From Pseudoduganella umbonata (GTDB lineage: Bacteria; Pseudomonadota; Gammaproteobacteria; Burkholderiales; Burkholderiaceae_D), in assembly GCF_014192225.1 (NCBI RefSeq), contig NZ_JACHXS010000003.1:697319-761318 (forward strand): 64,000 nt of DNA, in the 5' to 3' direction. This document shows positions 32,940 through 45,452 of the stretch, one piece after another (positions within the stretch are counted from its first letter, which is position 1; each line of letters starts with the position of its first letter). The notes beneath the pieces are model-generated. The model saw nothing but the letters and a program-made list of their open reading frames with translations. It was not told the DNA's origin and did no database searches. A program made the translations under genes and the position numbers.

Positions 32940-34223
32940 ATGAAGACAAACGCCCATTCCACCGCCGCCCCGGCCAGCCGCGCGTTGCCGCGCGACGGGC
33001 GGCTCGACGCGACGCTGGCACTGAAGCGGGATCCTTACGGCTATCTCCGCAGCCAGTGCGAACGCCTCGGCAGCGACGCCTTCCAGACCCGCATCCTGCT
33101 GCAGCGAACCATCTGCATTACCGGCCCGCAAGCCGCGCAACTGTTCTACGACCCGCAGCGCTTCATGCGCAAGGGCGCCGCGCCGATGCGGCTGCAGGCC
33201 ACGCTGTTCGGCCGCGGCGGCGTGCAGGCAATGGACGATGCGGCGCACGGTGTCCGCAAGGCCATGTTCATGAACCTGATGACCCCGTCGCGCATCGGCG
33301 AGCTCGGCGACCTGTTCGACGAAACTTGGCGGGCGGCGATGCACCGCTGGGCCGCCGCGCCGCGGGTGGAACTGTATGCGGCAGTGCGCGAAGTGCTGAC
33401 GCGCGCGGTCTGCCGGTGGGCCGGCGTGCCGTTAGCCGAAGCCGAGGTGCCGCTGCGGACAAAGCAGCTGTCGGCGCTGTTCGACCTGGCGGGCGCCGTG
33501 GGCCCATGGCACTGGTTCAGCCGCTATGCGCGTTTTCGCGCGCAGCAATGGTGCGGCGGCGTCATCGAGCGCATCCGCGCCGGGCAGCTGGCGGTACCAC
33601 CCGACAGTGCCGCCTACGCGGTGGCCCGCCATGTGGACGCCGACGGCCGGCGGCTCGATGCCCGCACGGCCGCGGTGGAATTGCTGAACGTGCTGCGGCC
33701 GACCGTGGCGGTGGCCGTCTATATCGTGCACGAAGCACTTGCGCTGCACGCGTTTCCCGCCTGCCGTGCGCCGTTGCGGGACGATACCGATGGCCGCTAT
33801 GCCGGCTGGTTCGCCCAGGAAGTACGGCGTTTCTACCCGTTCTTCCCCGCCGCGGTGGCGCGCGTGCGGCAGGATTTCGACTGGCAGGGCTGGCACTTCC
33901 CGAAGGGGCGCCGCGTAATGCTGGACTTGCACGGCACCAACCACGATCCCCGCGCATGGCAGGAACCGCTGCGCTTCCAGCCCGAGCGGTTCGCGACCTG
34001 GAACGACAATCCGTTCTCTTTCGTGCCGCAGGGCGGCGGCAACGCGGCCACCGGGCACCGCTGCCCCGGCGAGTGGATCACGCTGGAACTGATGCAGCGC
34101 GCCGCCCGCTGGCTGGCCGGCGGCATGGGCTACGAGGTGCCGCCCCAGGACCTGGCACTGGACATGACCCGCCTGCCGGCGATCCCGAAGTCGGGCTTCA
34201 TGATCGCCGTGCACGGAGATTGA
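32940..34223 (+). CDS. CYP152-type cytochrome P450 (H2O2-dependent fatty-acid peroxygenase)
   Basis: 427 aa from ATG 32940, with ACGAGGAGCGCC upstream. Haem ligand Cys375 lies in TGHRCPGEWITLELM, preceded by FVPQGGGNAA. The I-helix reads LLNVLRPTVAVAVY, with Arg253-Pro254 in place of the usual acid-alcohol pair; in CYP152 this Arg binds the fatty-acid carboxylate and H2O2 replaces a redox partner. In the region matching residue 85 of P450-BSbeta/OleT the sequence is GRGGVQAMDD (Gln96), as in hydroxylases; the decarboxylase OleT has His. I therefore expect alpha/beta-hydroxylation of fatty acids rather than terminal-alkene formation. No ferredoxin or reductase is adjacent, which fits. Confidence 0.88.
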   Translation: MKTNAHSTAAPASRALPRDGRLDATLALKRDPYGYLRSQCERLGSDAFQTRILLQRTICITGPQAAQLFYDPQRFMRKGAAPMRLQATLFGRGGVQAMDDAAHGVRKAMFMNLMTPSRIGELGDLFDETWRAAMHRWAAAPRVELYAAVREVLTRAVCRWAGVPLAEAEVPLRTKQLSALFDLAGAVGPWHWFSRYARFRAQQWCGGVIERIRAGQLAVPPDSAAYAVARHVDADGRRLDARTAAVELLNVLRPTVAVAVYIVHEALALHAFPACRAPLRDDTDGRYAGWFAQEVRRFYPFFPAAVARVRQDFDWQGWHFPKGRRVMLDLHGTNHDPRAWQEPLRFQPERFATWNDNPFSFVPQGGGNAATGHRCPGEWITLELMQRAARWLAGGMGYEVPPQDLALDMTRLPAIPKSGFMIAVHGD

Positions 34224-34227
34224 CGGG

Positions 34228-35202
34228 TTACGGACGGGCTTGCGTCTCGTCGAACGCGCGCGGATCGTTCCTGAACCACCGGGTCAGGCCGGCCACGAAG
34301 TCCTGCACGTGCCGCCTGTCGCCGCGCTGCAGGCCGTGGCTGGCGCCTTCGTACTCGATGAACCGGAACGGCTTGTGCGGGTGGCGGGCGTAGAAATCCC
34401 TCAGCGCCCGGCCCGACTCGATGGGGACGCTTTCATCCTTCTCGCCCATCGCCGCCACGACGGGGATGTCGAGCCTGGCGAAGTCGGGCAGCGGGTCATT
34501 GAACAGGTGGGAGCTCCAATACGCATACGGATGCCCCAGGAAGGACTTGTCCAGCGCGGCGGGATGCGCGGCGATGTCGGCGAACTGCTTCTCCAGCAGT
34601 GCCCTGGAATAGGGATCCGCATACGGCGCCACGCCACGGTCCGCGAATACGAGGAACTCGTCGGACTGCCGCATGCCGCCGCTGCCCGCCACCGCCAGCC
34701 AGCCGGCCTTGCCGCTGCGGCCCGCCACGACCGGCGCGATGCGGCCCCCTTCGGAAAATCCGACCAGCGCAATCGACCTCGGCCCCGCCGCCGCCAGCAC
34801 CGGCTGCCGGTCCAGGAATGCCAGCGTGTCGCGCACCCGGCGCTGCAGGTTGTCGGCCTGTTCGTACTGCGGCGAACAGGTGCCGGGCTGGCCGGTCGCT
34901 CCCTTGCCGACATGCGGCTTCTCGAGATGGTAGACATCCACCGGCGCCGGGTATTTCTCGAAGAAATACGGCAGGCGCGAACCGAATTGCGCGCAGCCGG
35001 AGCCGCTGACGACGACGATGACCTGCGCGCCCTGCTTCGCTTCGGTGTCGTGCAGCCGGAAATACCGGCCCGGCTGGCCGTCGATCGCGATGGTGTGCTC
35101 CTCGAGCACCCGCCCGGCGTGTGCAGGTGTCCCGAGGGAGAAGAATGCAGCGGCTGCGAACAGGGCGTTCCGCCCCATGGATTGCAAGGTAGTCACTGGC
35201 AT
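34228..35202 (-). CDS. Secreted alpha/beta-hydrolase
   Basis: 324 aa with a signal peptide (about 1-29, ending PAHA). The nucleophile elbow GFSEGG contains the catalytic Ser, with a later Asp in AAMGEKDESVP and His in YEGASHGLQRGD, the order expected for an alpha/beta hydrolase. VIVVVSGSGCAQFGSRLP forms the oxyanion strand. Four Cys-poor, export-type features suggest a periplasmic esterase or peptidase-like enzyme; the substrate is not clear. It converges with the P450 gene with only 4 bases between stops. Confidence 0.82.
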   Translation of the reverse strand: MPVTTLQSMGRNALFAAAAFFSLGTPAHAGRVLEEHTIAIDGQPGRYFRLHDTEAKQGAQVIVVVSGSGCAQFGSRLPYFFEKYPAPVDVYHLEKPHVGKGATGQPGTCSPQYEQADNLQRRVRDTLAFLDRQPVLAAAGPRSIALVGFSEGGRIAPVVAGRSGKAGWLAVAGSGGMRQSDEFLVFADRGVAPYADPYSRALLEKQFADIAAHPAALDKSFLGHPYAYWSSHLFNDPLPDFARLDIPVVAAMGEKDESVPIESGRALRDFYARHPHKPFRFIEYEGASHGLQRGDRRHVQDFVAGLTRWFRNDPRAFDETQARP

Positions 35203-35282
35203 CGCTGGCAGAATGGGAATCGGGTTGACAAGGCGGGTGCCAGCTTAGCCGCGCCTTGCCATAAAAGCAAACTGCCCGGCCA

Positions 35283-36449
35283 TCATGCCGCCCTGGGCTC
35301 CTGCCGGCGCCGGGCCCGCCTGCGCGCCACGGCAGCCACCGCCGGCAGGCCGGCCAGCCAGAGGGCCCAGGCGGCCGGCTCCGGTACGGGCGTCAGCAGG
35401 AAATGGCCGCACCCCGGCCACCCCAGCAGGCACCCATAGACGAGGATTTCATTGCTGTCGCTGATGGCCAGCGCATTGTAGATTTGCCCGGGGCTCGGCC
35501 CGACCAGCGTATCCAGGTAGATCATCTCCCCATCGATGTACACGAAGCCCCTTTCGCGCGTATGCACGATGGACTGGCCGGCGATCCAGCCGTGATTGTT
35601 GATGTCGTTGGCGTAAGTGGAGCCCCTGCCCCGTTCGCCGATGTAGGTCACGCCGTCGGGTCCATAGATGATGGCCCGCGCGCCCATGTCGGAGGTTTGC
35701 CCGATGACCGTGCCCTCTTCGTTGATCGCCACGGCACGGCTGTAGGTCAGGCCGGATCCGGAAACCTGGTCGAGGTTGCGCATGATGCCGTTCTCATGGA
35801 TGAAGGCATGCTGCTCGCCGTTTGCCGTGTCCGCCCTGCCGACCACCGTGCCCCGCGCGTTGACGTCGAGACCGATGCTTCCGGCCCCGCCCAGCGTGCC
35901 GAGGTCCACCATCGTGGCGTTCTGTGCCGGCGTACCGTCCACGGTCCAGCGGGCCGCGTGATAGCCCTCGGGCGTTAACCCCGAACCCGCCACATGCCAG
36001 CCGCCCTGGGCATTCGTGTTGCTGAGGGCGTTCGACGTGAACGAGGACATGCCCGGTGCCGGCGCGATCTCGACCGGAGGCGTTCCTCCGGTCCTGGCGA
36101 AGAACGCCCGCTCGGCGGAGCCGTCGGCGGGCAGCAGGCGGCCCGTGACGCCGCCATTGTCATTGATCGCGGCCAGTATCAACTGGGCCGTGGGGTCGAT
36201 GAAGTCCAGGTTGCGGAAGGTGCCGTTCCGGTCGAACCAGAAGCCGGTATATTCTCCGCCGCCGCCAGGGAAGACGGTGGAGTGGTACCCGGCAAAGTCG
36301 CCCGCATTGTTCATGCTGATGTCATGGACCAATTGCGGGAATGGAGGCGCTGTGATGTTGAAGTGGAGGCCGGGCGGCGCCGCGGCGCCGGCCAGCAGCG
36401 GCATGGCGAAAGCGATACCGGACAACGCTTGGAACAGGCGTGATGACAT
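35283..36449 (-). CDS. HAF-repeat PEP-CTERM sorted exported protein
   Basis: 388 aa from ATG 36449 (MSSRLFQALSGIAFAMPLL), with AAGGAGCTCAG upstream; the open frame reaches 54 codons further but without a ribosome site. After a signal peptide, the body has extracellular HAF-type repeats such as VDLGTLGGAGSIG, AISDSNEILVYG and DVNARGTVVGRAD. The C-terminus is a sorting signal: VPEPAAWALWLAGLPAVA then an Arg-rich tail. PEP-CTERM proteins are processed by an exosortase and linked to the cell surface or matrix exopolysaccharide. No exosortase gene is nearby. Role unknown. Confidence 0.88.
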   Translation of the reverse strand: MSSRLFQALSGIAFAMPLLAGAAAPPGLHFNITAPPFPQLVHDISMNNAGDFAGYHSTVFPGGGGEYTGFWFDRNGTFRNLDFIDPTAQLILAAINDNGGVTGRLLPADGSAERAFFARTGGTPPVEIAPAPGMSSFTSNALSNTNAQGGWHVAGSGLTPEGYHAARWTVDGTPAQNATMVDLGTLGGAGSIGLDVNARGTVVGRADTANGEQHAFIHENGIMRNLDQVSGSGLTYSRAVAINEEGTVIGQTSDMGARAIIYGPDGVTYIGERGRGSTYANDINNHGWIAGQSIVHTRERGFVYIDGEMIYLDTLVGPSPGQIYNALAISDSNEILVYGCLLGWPGCGHFLLTPVPEPAAWALWLAGLPAVAAVARRRARRRQEPRAA

Positions 36450-36639
36450 GGCTGAGCTCCTTGTCTGTGGAAGAAAGGCCGCGGCGGCTGCCGTCAGCCA
36501 TTCTCGCGCAGAAGAAGGTGTCAAAACGTCATCAACATAATTTTGTCGGTTTAATGCACTCGGCAGTATGGGACAGTGGCAACGGTGCCGGGCGCAGGCA
36601 ACTTCCAGCACCCGGCCCGGTGGCCGAAGCCCCTGCCGC

Positions 36640-38874
36640 CTACAGCTTGCCCGACAGCGTGAAGAACACCTGCCGCGGCGCGCCGGACATCAGCGTCATC
36701 GACGTGCCCTGCACGTCCGAGGCCGCGAAGCCGTTCGAACCGATGGTGCCGAAGTAGCTCCTGTCGAACAGGTTCGTCACGTTCACCTGCAGGGTCAGGT
36801 CCTTCAGCATGCCGGCGGAACCGAGCCGGTAGCCGCCGGACAGGTTGGCCACCACGTACGACGGCACCGAGTTGTCGTTCAGGTAGGTGTAGTAGCGCTT
36901 GTCCGTGTACTTCGCGCCGAGGCGGGCGAAGAAGCCGTTGGCGTCGTACGCCAGCTCCGTGTTGAACATCTTCTTCGGCGCGTCGACGACCTGCTTGCCC
37001 TTCACCGCCACCAGCCGGCCATTGTCCGTGTAGTTCGATTCGTAGGTGGAATCGTTGTACGTGAACGTGTTGAACCACGACAGCGACGGGGCGATCTTCC
37101 ACACGGCCAGCGCTTCCAGGCCGCGGGTTTCCACCTTGCCCACGTTGACGATCGTGCCGGCGCAGCCGACGATGCCGGCGCAGGTGGCGATGCCCATCTG
37201 GCGGTCGTCGAACTTGGCGTAGTAAACAGCGACCGACCCTTGCACAGCATCGCGCTTGAAGCGCATGCCCACGTCGAACGTGGTCGAGGTTTCCGGTTTC
37301 AGTTCGCCGATCGACAGCGCATAGCCGGCGCGGGTCTGCGAGAACGGGCCGTTCACGCCGGGCTGGTACGAGCGCATGTTCTTGGCGCCCGACGCGAACA
37401 GCTCGTCGCTGCGCGACAGCTGGTACGTCACGCCCACCTGCGGCAGGAACGTCTTCTTCGCCGTGATCGTGCCGTCGGCCCGGTCGCCGATGAAGGTGTG
37501 CGCGTCGATCTCCACCTTCGGGCTCTTGAAACCGGCGTTGATCTTCAGGCGGCCGTCCAGCAGCGCGATGGTGTCCTGCACGTAGAACTGCCGGGTATCG
37601 GTGACGAACGACTGCAGGAAACCGGTGCTCATCGGGCCGCGCAGGAAGTCGTCGATGTAGCGGCCGTCCGTCGCGGCGTAGAAGTTCCGGGTCAGCATGT
37701 GCTTGTTGCGCTCGGCCCAGAAGCCCGCGTTCAGCGTGTGCATGCCCAGCTCCCACGTCACGTCGCCCAGCACGCCGTTGCGGCTGATCGTGTATTCGGT
37801 GGTGCGGATCGAGATCGGCACTTCCGCCGACGTCGGCGTGTACGGCGTGTACCAGTGGCCCTGGCCTTCGTTGCCGTGGTGGTAGCCGGTGACCTTGGCG
37901 GCGAGTGCCGGCGTCAGTTGCAGGTCCAGCGTGGCGCCGGCCAGCTTGTCCTTGCGCAGGCCCTGGCCCAGGTAGTAGGCGTCGTCCAGGCTGTTGACCG
38001 CGCCGCTGTAGATGCCTTTTGCCGCGTTCACGGCGCGCTGCCAGTCCGGGTAGTAGTTGTCCCAGTCCATGCCCAGGCGCCGCGCCATTTCGTGCGACAG
38101 GTCCTGGTAGTCGACTTCGCGGCGGTCCGAGTAGTTGAAGAAGGCCGACAGCGTGTGCTCGCCGATGCGGCGCTCGATCCTGCTGTTGAACTGGTCCTGG
38201 TCCTGCGGGCCGGCTCCCTTCCATTTTTCGGACCGCATACGCGTGCCGCTGATATAGAACTTCGTGCCGCCGGCGAATTCGCCGCTGTCGAAGCGCACGA
38301 AGGTGCGCGCCGTGTCGTCGCTGCCCAGCGTTTGCGCGGCCGTCACGCCCGCCTCGTTCGCCGGGCCCAGCGTGACGAACTGCACGGTGCCGCCCAGGTT
38401 GTTGGTCGACGCGGTGCCCAGTGCGCCGGCACCCTGCGACACGGCGACGCGGCCGATGTTTTCGGACGAGATCGCGCGGGAAATGTGCAGGCCGTTGTTG
38501 TTCCCGTAGCTCATGTCGCCCAGCGGGATGTCGTCCAGCGTGAAGCCCAGCTGGTTCTGGTTGAAGCCGCGGATCGAGAAGCGCGTCGACCACTCGTAGC
38601 TGCCGAACGGGTCGGCCGACTGGAAGCTGACGCCGGGCAGTTTTTCCAGGGTCTTCAGCGGGCTGGTGCCGGGGGCCGCCTGCTGCAGGTCGGCGCGGGT
38701 GATGTTCTGCACCTGGCGCGACTGGCCCGTGCCTGTCACCTCGACGATCGCCATCGGCGGCGCGCCGGCAGGGTCGGGTGCTGCGGGATCGGCACCGAAT
38801 GCCAGCGCGGGCAGCACCGTCAGCAACGACAGGCAGAGGGGTTTCAAGCGTGGGTGGTACGAAGGCTGGCGCAT
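36640..38874 (-). CDS. TonB-dependent receptor
   Basis: 744 aa from ATG 38874 (MRQPSYHPRLKPLCLSLL); an open extension of 74 codons upstream is promoter DNA. Signal peptide ends near LPALAFGA. The plug (about 35-165) starts VEVTGTGQSRQVQNITRADL and has RFSIRGFNQNQLGFTLDDI, and the barrel ends VFFTLSGKL. Wording such as GDMSYGNNNGLHISR and the TBDR size are closer to siderophore/porphyrin-type receptors than to the 1000-aa sugar receptors, but the ligand is inference. It is divergent from another TonB receptor, with a dyad-symmetric site between them. Confidence 0.88.
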   Translation of the reverse strand: MRQPSYHPRLKPLCLSLLTVLPALAFGADPAAPDPAGAPPMAIVEVTGTGQSRQVQNITRADLQQAAPGTSPLKTLEKLPGVSFQSADPFGSYEWSTRFSIRGFNQNQLGFTLDDIPLGDMSYGNNNGLHISRAISSENIGRVAVSQGAGALGTASTNNLGGTVQFVTLGPANEAGVTAAQTLGSDDTARTFVRFDSGEFAGGTKFYISGTRMRSEKWKGAGPQDQDQFNSRIERRIGEHTLSAFFNYSDRREVDYQDLSHEMARRLGMDWDNYYPDWQRAVNAAKGIYSGAVNSLDDAYYLGQGLRKDKLAGATLDLQLTPALAAKVTGYHHGNEGQGHWYTPYTPTSAEVPISIRTTEYTISRNGVLGDVTWELGMHTLNAGFWAERNKHMLTRNFYAATDGRYIDDFLRGPMSTGFLQSFVTDTRQFYVQDTIALLDGRLKINAGFKSPKVEIDAHTFIGDRADGTITAKKTFLPQVGVTYQLSRSDELFASGAKNMRSYQPGVNGPFSQTRAGYALSIGELKPETSTTFDVGMRFKRDAVQGSVAVYYAKFDDRQMGIATCAGIVGCAGTIVNVGKVETRGLEALAVWKIAPSLSWFNTFTYNDSTYESNYTDNGRLVAVKGKQVVDAPKKMFNTELAYDANGFFARLGAKYTDKRYYTYLNDNSVPSYVVANLSGGYRLGSAGMLKDLTLQVNVTNLFDRSYFGTIGSNGFAASDVQGTSMTLMSGAPRQVFFTLSGKL

Positions 38875-39014
38875 CGGTATCTTTCGGTCAAAGTTAACTG
38901 ATTGAAAACTGTGCCGAATGGTAATGACTTGTTGTGACGACGCCATGACAGGCGGACAACCCGCCGCGGCGCGTGGCTCGGCAGCGACAGTCTGGCCGAT
39001 CTGATCATTTGCTC

Positions 39015-39037
39015 TAGAGTAATTCACTATTACTCTA
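39015..39037. promoter_or_regulatory. Perfect 9-bp dyad between divergent TonB receptor genes
   Basis: TAGAGTAAT-TCACT-ATTACTCTA: two perfect 9-bp arms with 5-base spacing, 106 bases before the right-hand receptor and 141 bases before the left-hand one. It is the only strong dyad in the 268-base divergent spacer. It looks like an operator for a dimeric repressor or activator that could control both genes. Confidence 0.6.
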
Positions 39038-39142
39038 CAGGCCGAACTGATAGACTCGCAGGTTGATTTCACCTCGCCGCGCATAAAAATTAACAATTCG
39101 ATACTGAGAAAAGCGCGGCGTGTCCTACCTGAAAGAGAAGCA

Positions 39143-41371
39143 ATGCAACATCATCGGGGTTACCCCACCTTGCTGGCCGCCCTGGTGGCCGCAGCCTGTT
39201 CCAGTGCCGCGCATGCGCAGGCCACGGACGGGCCAATCCAGGAAGTCGTCGTCACCGCGCAGCGTACCGCGTCGCTGGAATCGAAAACCCCGGTCGCCAT
39301 GAGCGTGCTGTCCGGCGAGGCGCTGCGCGAAGCGGGCTTCGACAGCCCGGCCGAACTGGCCAAGCGCCTGCCCAACGTGCACCTCGACGGTGCCGCGGAC
39401 GGCCTGCGCATCACGATCCGCGGCGTGTCCAATTCGGACGCCACCGACAAGGGCGACCCGTCCGCCGCCTTCATGCTCGACGGGATCTATATCGCCCGCC
39501 CGCAGAACCAGAACGGCCTGCTGCTGGACGTCGACCGCATCGAAGTGCTGCGCGGCCCGCAGGGCACGCTGTACGGCCGCAATACCACGGCCGGCGTCAT
39601 CAATGTGATCTCGCGCGCGCCCACGCGCGTGCTGGAAGCGGAATTCGGTGCCGATGCCGGCAACTACGGCAGCCGCAAGGCGAACGGCATGCTGAACGTG
39701 CCCGTCGCCGACTGGCTGGCGCTGCGCGCCGCCGTCGCCGTCGACCGCCACGACTCCTACCTGCGCAACGGCCAGGGCACGCGGCACACGCTGGGCCAGG
39801 ATGCCGACAGCCGCAGCGTCCGGCTCTCGGCCAAGGCCACGCTGGGGCCGGCGGCGTCGCTGCTGCTGCGCGCCGACCACTCCAGCAACCACTACAACGC
39901 GGACAGCTTCGTCTCCGACAACAACTTCTTCCGCAATGCCGACAGCGGCAACCCCGTCTGGTACGGCGCATCGGCCGGCGACCGGCTGACGAACCGCTTC
40001 GTGCCGCCGAACATGGTGCCGGAACAGGGCTGGGCGCGCAGCCGTACTTCCGGCATCGGTGCCGAATTCACGTGGAACCTGGGGCCGGCCACGCTGTACT
40101 ACCTGGGCGCGCACCGCGAGTTCGACCTGGACTTCCTGACCAACTACATCTACCGCGTGACGCCGGCGACGACGCTGGGCGTGCGCCAGGTCTACACCGG
40201 CGGGCAGCGCCAGGATTCGCACGAAGTACGCGTGGCCAGCAACGGCACCGGCGCCCTGTCCGCCCAGGCCGGCCTGTACTGGTTCGACGAGCGCTCGCAT
40301 TCGAACTACGCGTTCCGCGACCTGATGCCGATCGGCTTGCCGCCTTACTACGCCTACCCTTCCGATCCCACCCTGGCGAAGAGCCGCGCCGCATTCGGCC
40401 AGCTCACCTGGCGCGTCACCGGGCAGCTGCGCGCCACCGCCGGCCTGCGCTACACCCAGGATGAAAAATCGCGCGTCGGCGCCACCAGCTTCCAGCAGGG
40501 TCCCGTATTCAACCCGGCCACCGACTTCCAGTTGCCGAATGCGGCGCTGATCGAGACGGACAAGCGCACCTGGCGCCTGGGTCTCGACTACGACCTGGCC
40601 CCGTCGACCTTCGTGTACGGCACGCTGTCCACCGGCTACAAGGCGGGCGGCTTCAACGACGGCTGCGTGGCCGGCATCACGCTGGGCGTGGCCTGCCCGG
40701 CGGCGACCGCGTTCACCCCGGGTTTCCTGTACTACCAGCCGGAGACGCTGAAGGCCCTCGAACTGGGTGCCAAGACGCGCTTCTGGAACAAGCGGGCCAG
40801 CCTGAACGTGGCCGCGTTCAAGTACGACTACACCAACCTGCAACTGTCCGGCAATGCGATCATCGCCGGCGCGCCACGCTTCATCACCACCAACGCCGGT
40901 GTCGCCAGCGTGCGCGGCCTGGAGCTGGACGGCAAGGTGCAGGCCACGGCCGATGACCGTTTCACGTATGGCCTGACGCTGCTCGATGCGCATTATGTGT
41001 CGTACACGCCGGACGGCGTGCAGTCGTGGGACGGCCGCAAGCTCGACCGTGCGCCGTCGCACGTGCTGTCCGCCGGCTATGAACGCCGCGTGCGGCTGGC
41101 CGGCCACGAAGTGCGTGCCGGCGTCAATGCGCGCCGCAGCGCGGCCTACATGATCGGCGTGCCATCGCGGCTGGTGCAGTACCGCATCCCGGCCATGTCG
41201 ACGGTGGATGCCACGCTGGCGTGGCGGCCGGACGATGCGCCGTGGTCGGTGGCCGCCTATGCGCACAACCTGGGCAACAAGATCGCCCCTGCCACGATCG
41301 ACAGCTTCGGCATGTCGGTGCCGGGCGCGCCGCGTACCTACGGCGTGCGCCTCGACTACCGGTACCAGTAA
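39143..41371 (+). CDS. TonB-dependent receptor leading a signalling operon
   Basis: 742 aa; AAAGAGAAG precedes the ATG. Signal peptide ends at AAHAQ. Plug from about 30 to 155: IQEVVVTAQRTASLESKT, RITIRGVSNSD, VDRIEVLRGPQGTLYGRNT. The barrel includes STGYKAGGFNDGC and the C-terminal FGMSVPGAPRTYGVRLDY. These words are typical of the IacA/pesticin-type and sphingomonad-style TonB receptors for small organic molecules. It is followed after 12 bases by a 7TM-DISM hybrid kinase, so its product may deliver or report a ligand sensed by the kinase. Ligand unknown. Confidence 0.9.
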   Translation: MQHHRGYPTLLAALVAAACSSAAHAQATDGPIQEVVVTAQRTASLESKTPVAMSVLSGEALREAGFDSPAELAKRLPNVHLDGAADGLRITIRGVSNSDATDKGDPSAAFMLDGIYIARPQNQNGLLLDVDRIEVLRGPQGTLYGRNTTAGVINVISRAPTRVLEAEFGADAGNYGSRKANGMLNVPVADWLALRAAVAVDRHDSYLRNGQGTRHTLGQDADSRSVRLSAKATLGPAASLLLRADHSSNHYNADSFVSDNNFFRNADSGNPVWYGASAGDRLTNRFVPPNMVPEQGWARSRTSGIGAEFTWNLGPATLYYLGAHREFDLDFLTNYIYRVTPATTLGVRQVYTGGQRQDSHEVRVASNGTGALSAQAGLYWFDERSHSNYAFRDLMPIGLPPYYAYPSDPTLAKSRAAFGQLTWRVTGQLRATAGLRYTQDEKSRVGATSFQQGPVFNPATDFQLPNAALIETDKRTWRLGLDYDLAPSTFVYGTLSTGYKAGGFNDGCVAGITLGVACPAATAFTPGFLYYQPETLKALELGAKTRFWNKRASLNVAAFKYDYTNLQLSGNAIIAGAPRFITTNAGVASVRGLELDGKVQATADDRFTYGLTLLDAHYVSYTPDGVQSWDGRKLDRAPSHVLSAGYERRVRLAGHEVRAGVNARRSAAYMIGVPSRLVQYRIPAMSTVDATLAWRPDDAPWSVAAYAHNLGNKIAPATIDSFGMSVPGAPRTYGVRLDYRYQ

Positions 41372-41383
41372 GCAAGGCCCCGC

Positions 41384-44535
<3,152 letters not shown>

Positions 44536-44539
<4 letters not shown>

Positions 44540-45438
44540 ATCCCTTGCAAAAAGTGCTGGTGGCCGACGACGACCCGACCAACCGCGCGGTGCTCGCCGA
44601 GCTGCTGAAACCCGAGTACACGGTACTGCTCGCCAAGGATGGCACGCAGGCGCTCGAACGCGCGGCGCGCCACGTGCCCGACCTGGTCCTGCTGGATGTG
44701 ATGATGCCGGACCTGGACGGCTTCGAAGTGCTGCGCCGGCTGCGCGCCGACCCGCGCACGGCGGACATCGCGGTGATCTTCGTATCCGGCCTGGGCCGCC
44801 CCGAGGACGAGGCGCAGGGCCTGAAGCTGGGCGCCGCCGACTATATCGCCAAGCCCTTCAACGCCACCGTGGTGATGGCGCGCGTGGCGCTGCACCTGCA
44901 GATGGTGCGCCAGCGCCGCATGCTGGAACACCTGGCGCACGTGGACGGCCTGACCGAACTGGCCAACCGGCGCCGCTTCGACGAGGTGTTCGCGGCCGAA
45001 TTCGTGCGCGCCCGCAAGCGCGCCACGCCGCTGTCGGTGGCCCTGCTCGACATCGACGCCTTCAAGCAGTACAACGACCATTACGGCCACCCGGCCGGCG
45101 ACCGCGCGTTGCGCGCCGTGGCGCGAACGGCCGCGGCGTGCGTGCGCCGGCCCGGCGACCTGGCCGCGCGCTACGGCGGCGAGGAACTCGTGCTGCTGAT
45201 GCCGGAAGCGGATGCCGGGGTCGCGCGGGCCGTGGTGGACCGGGTGCGCGACGCACTGGACCGGCTGGCGATCGGCCACGAGGCATCGCCGGTGGCGCCG
45301 GTGCTGACCGTCAGCGCCGGCGGCGCCACGCTGCTGCCCGGCGAGGACACGACGGCGCTGTTCGCCGCCGCCGACGCGCACCTCTACCGCGCCAAGCAGG
45401 CCGGCCGCAACCGCGTGGTGTGGCGCAGCGCGCCTTGA
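44536..45438 (+). CDS. Receiver-GGDEF diguanylate cyclase response regulator (PleD/WspR-like)
   Basis: 300 aa. Receiver: ADDDP, phospho-acceptor Asp54 in [11 protein letters not shown] and Lys in YIAKPF. GGDEF domain from about 135: [34 protein letters not shown] and active site GGEEL, with an RPGD inhibitory site five residues before it. It should make cyclic di-GMP when phosphorylated. The ATGA overlap with the kinase stop shows translational coupling and makes the kinase its partner. The polymerase gene follows after 14 bases. Confidence 0.95.
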
Positions 45439-45452
45439 CCGACGTGGACGGC

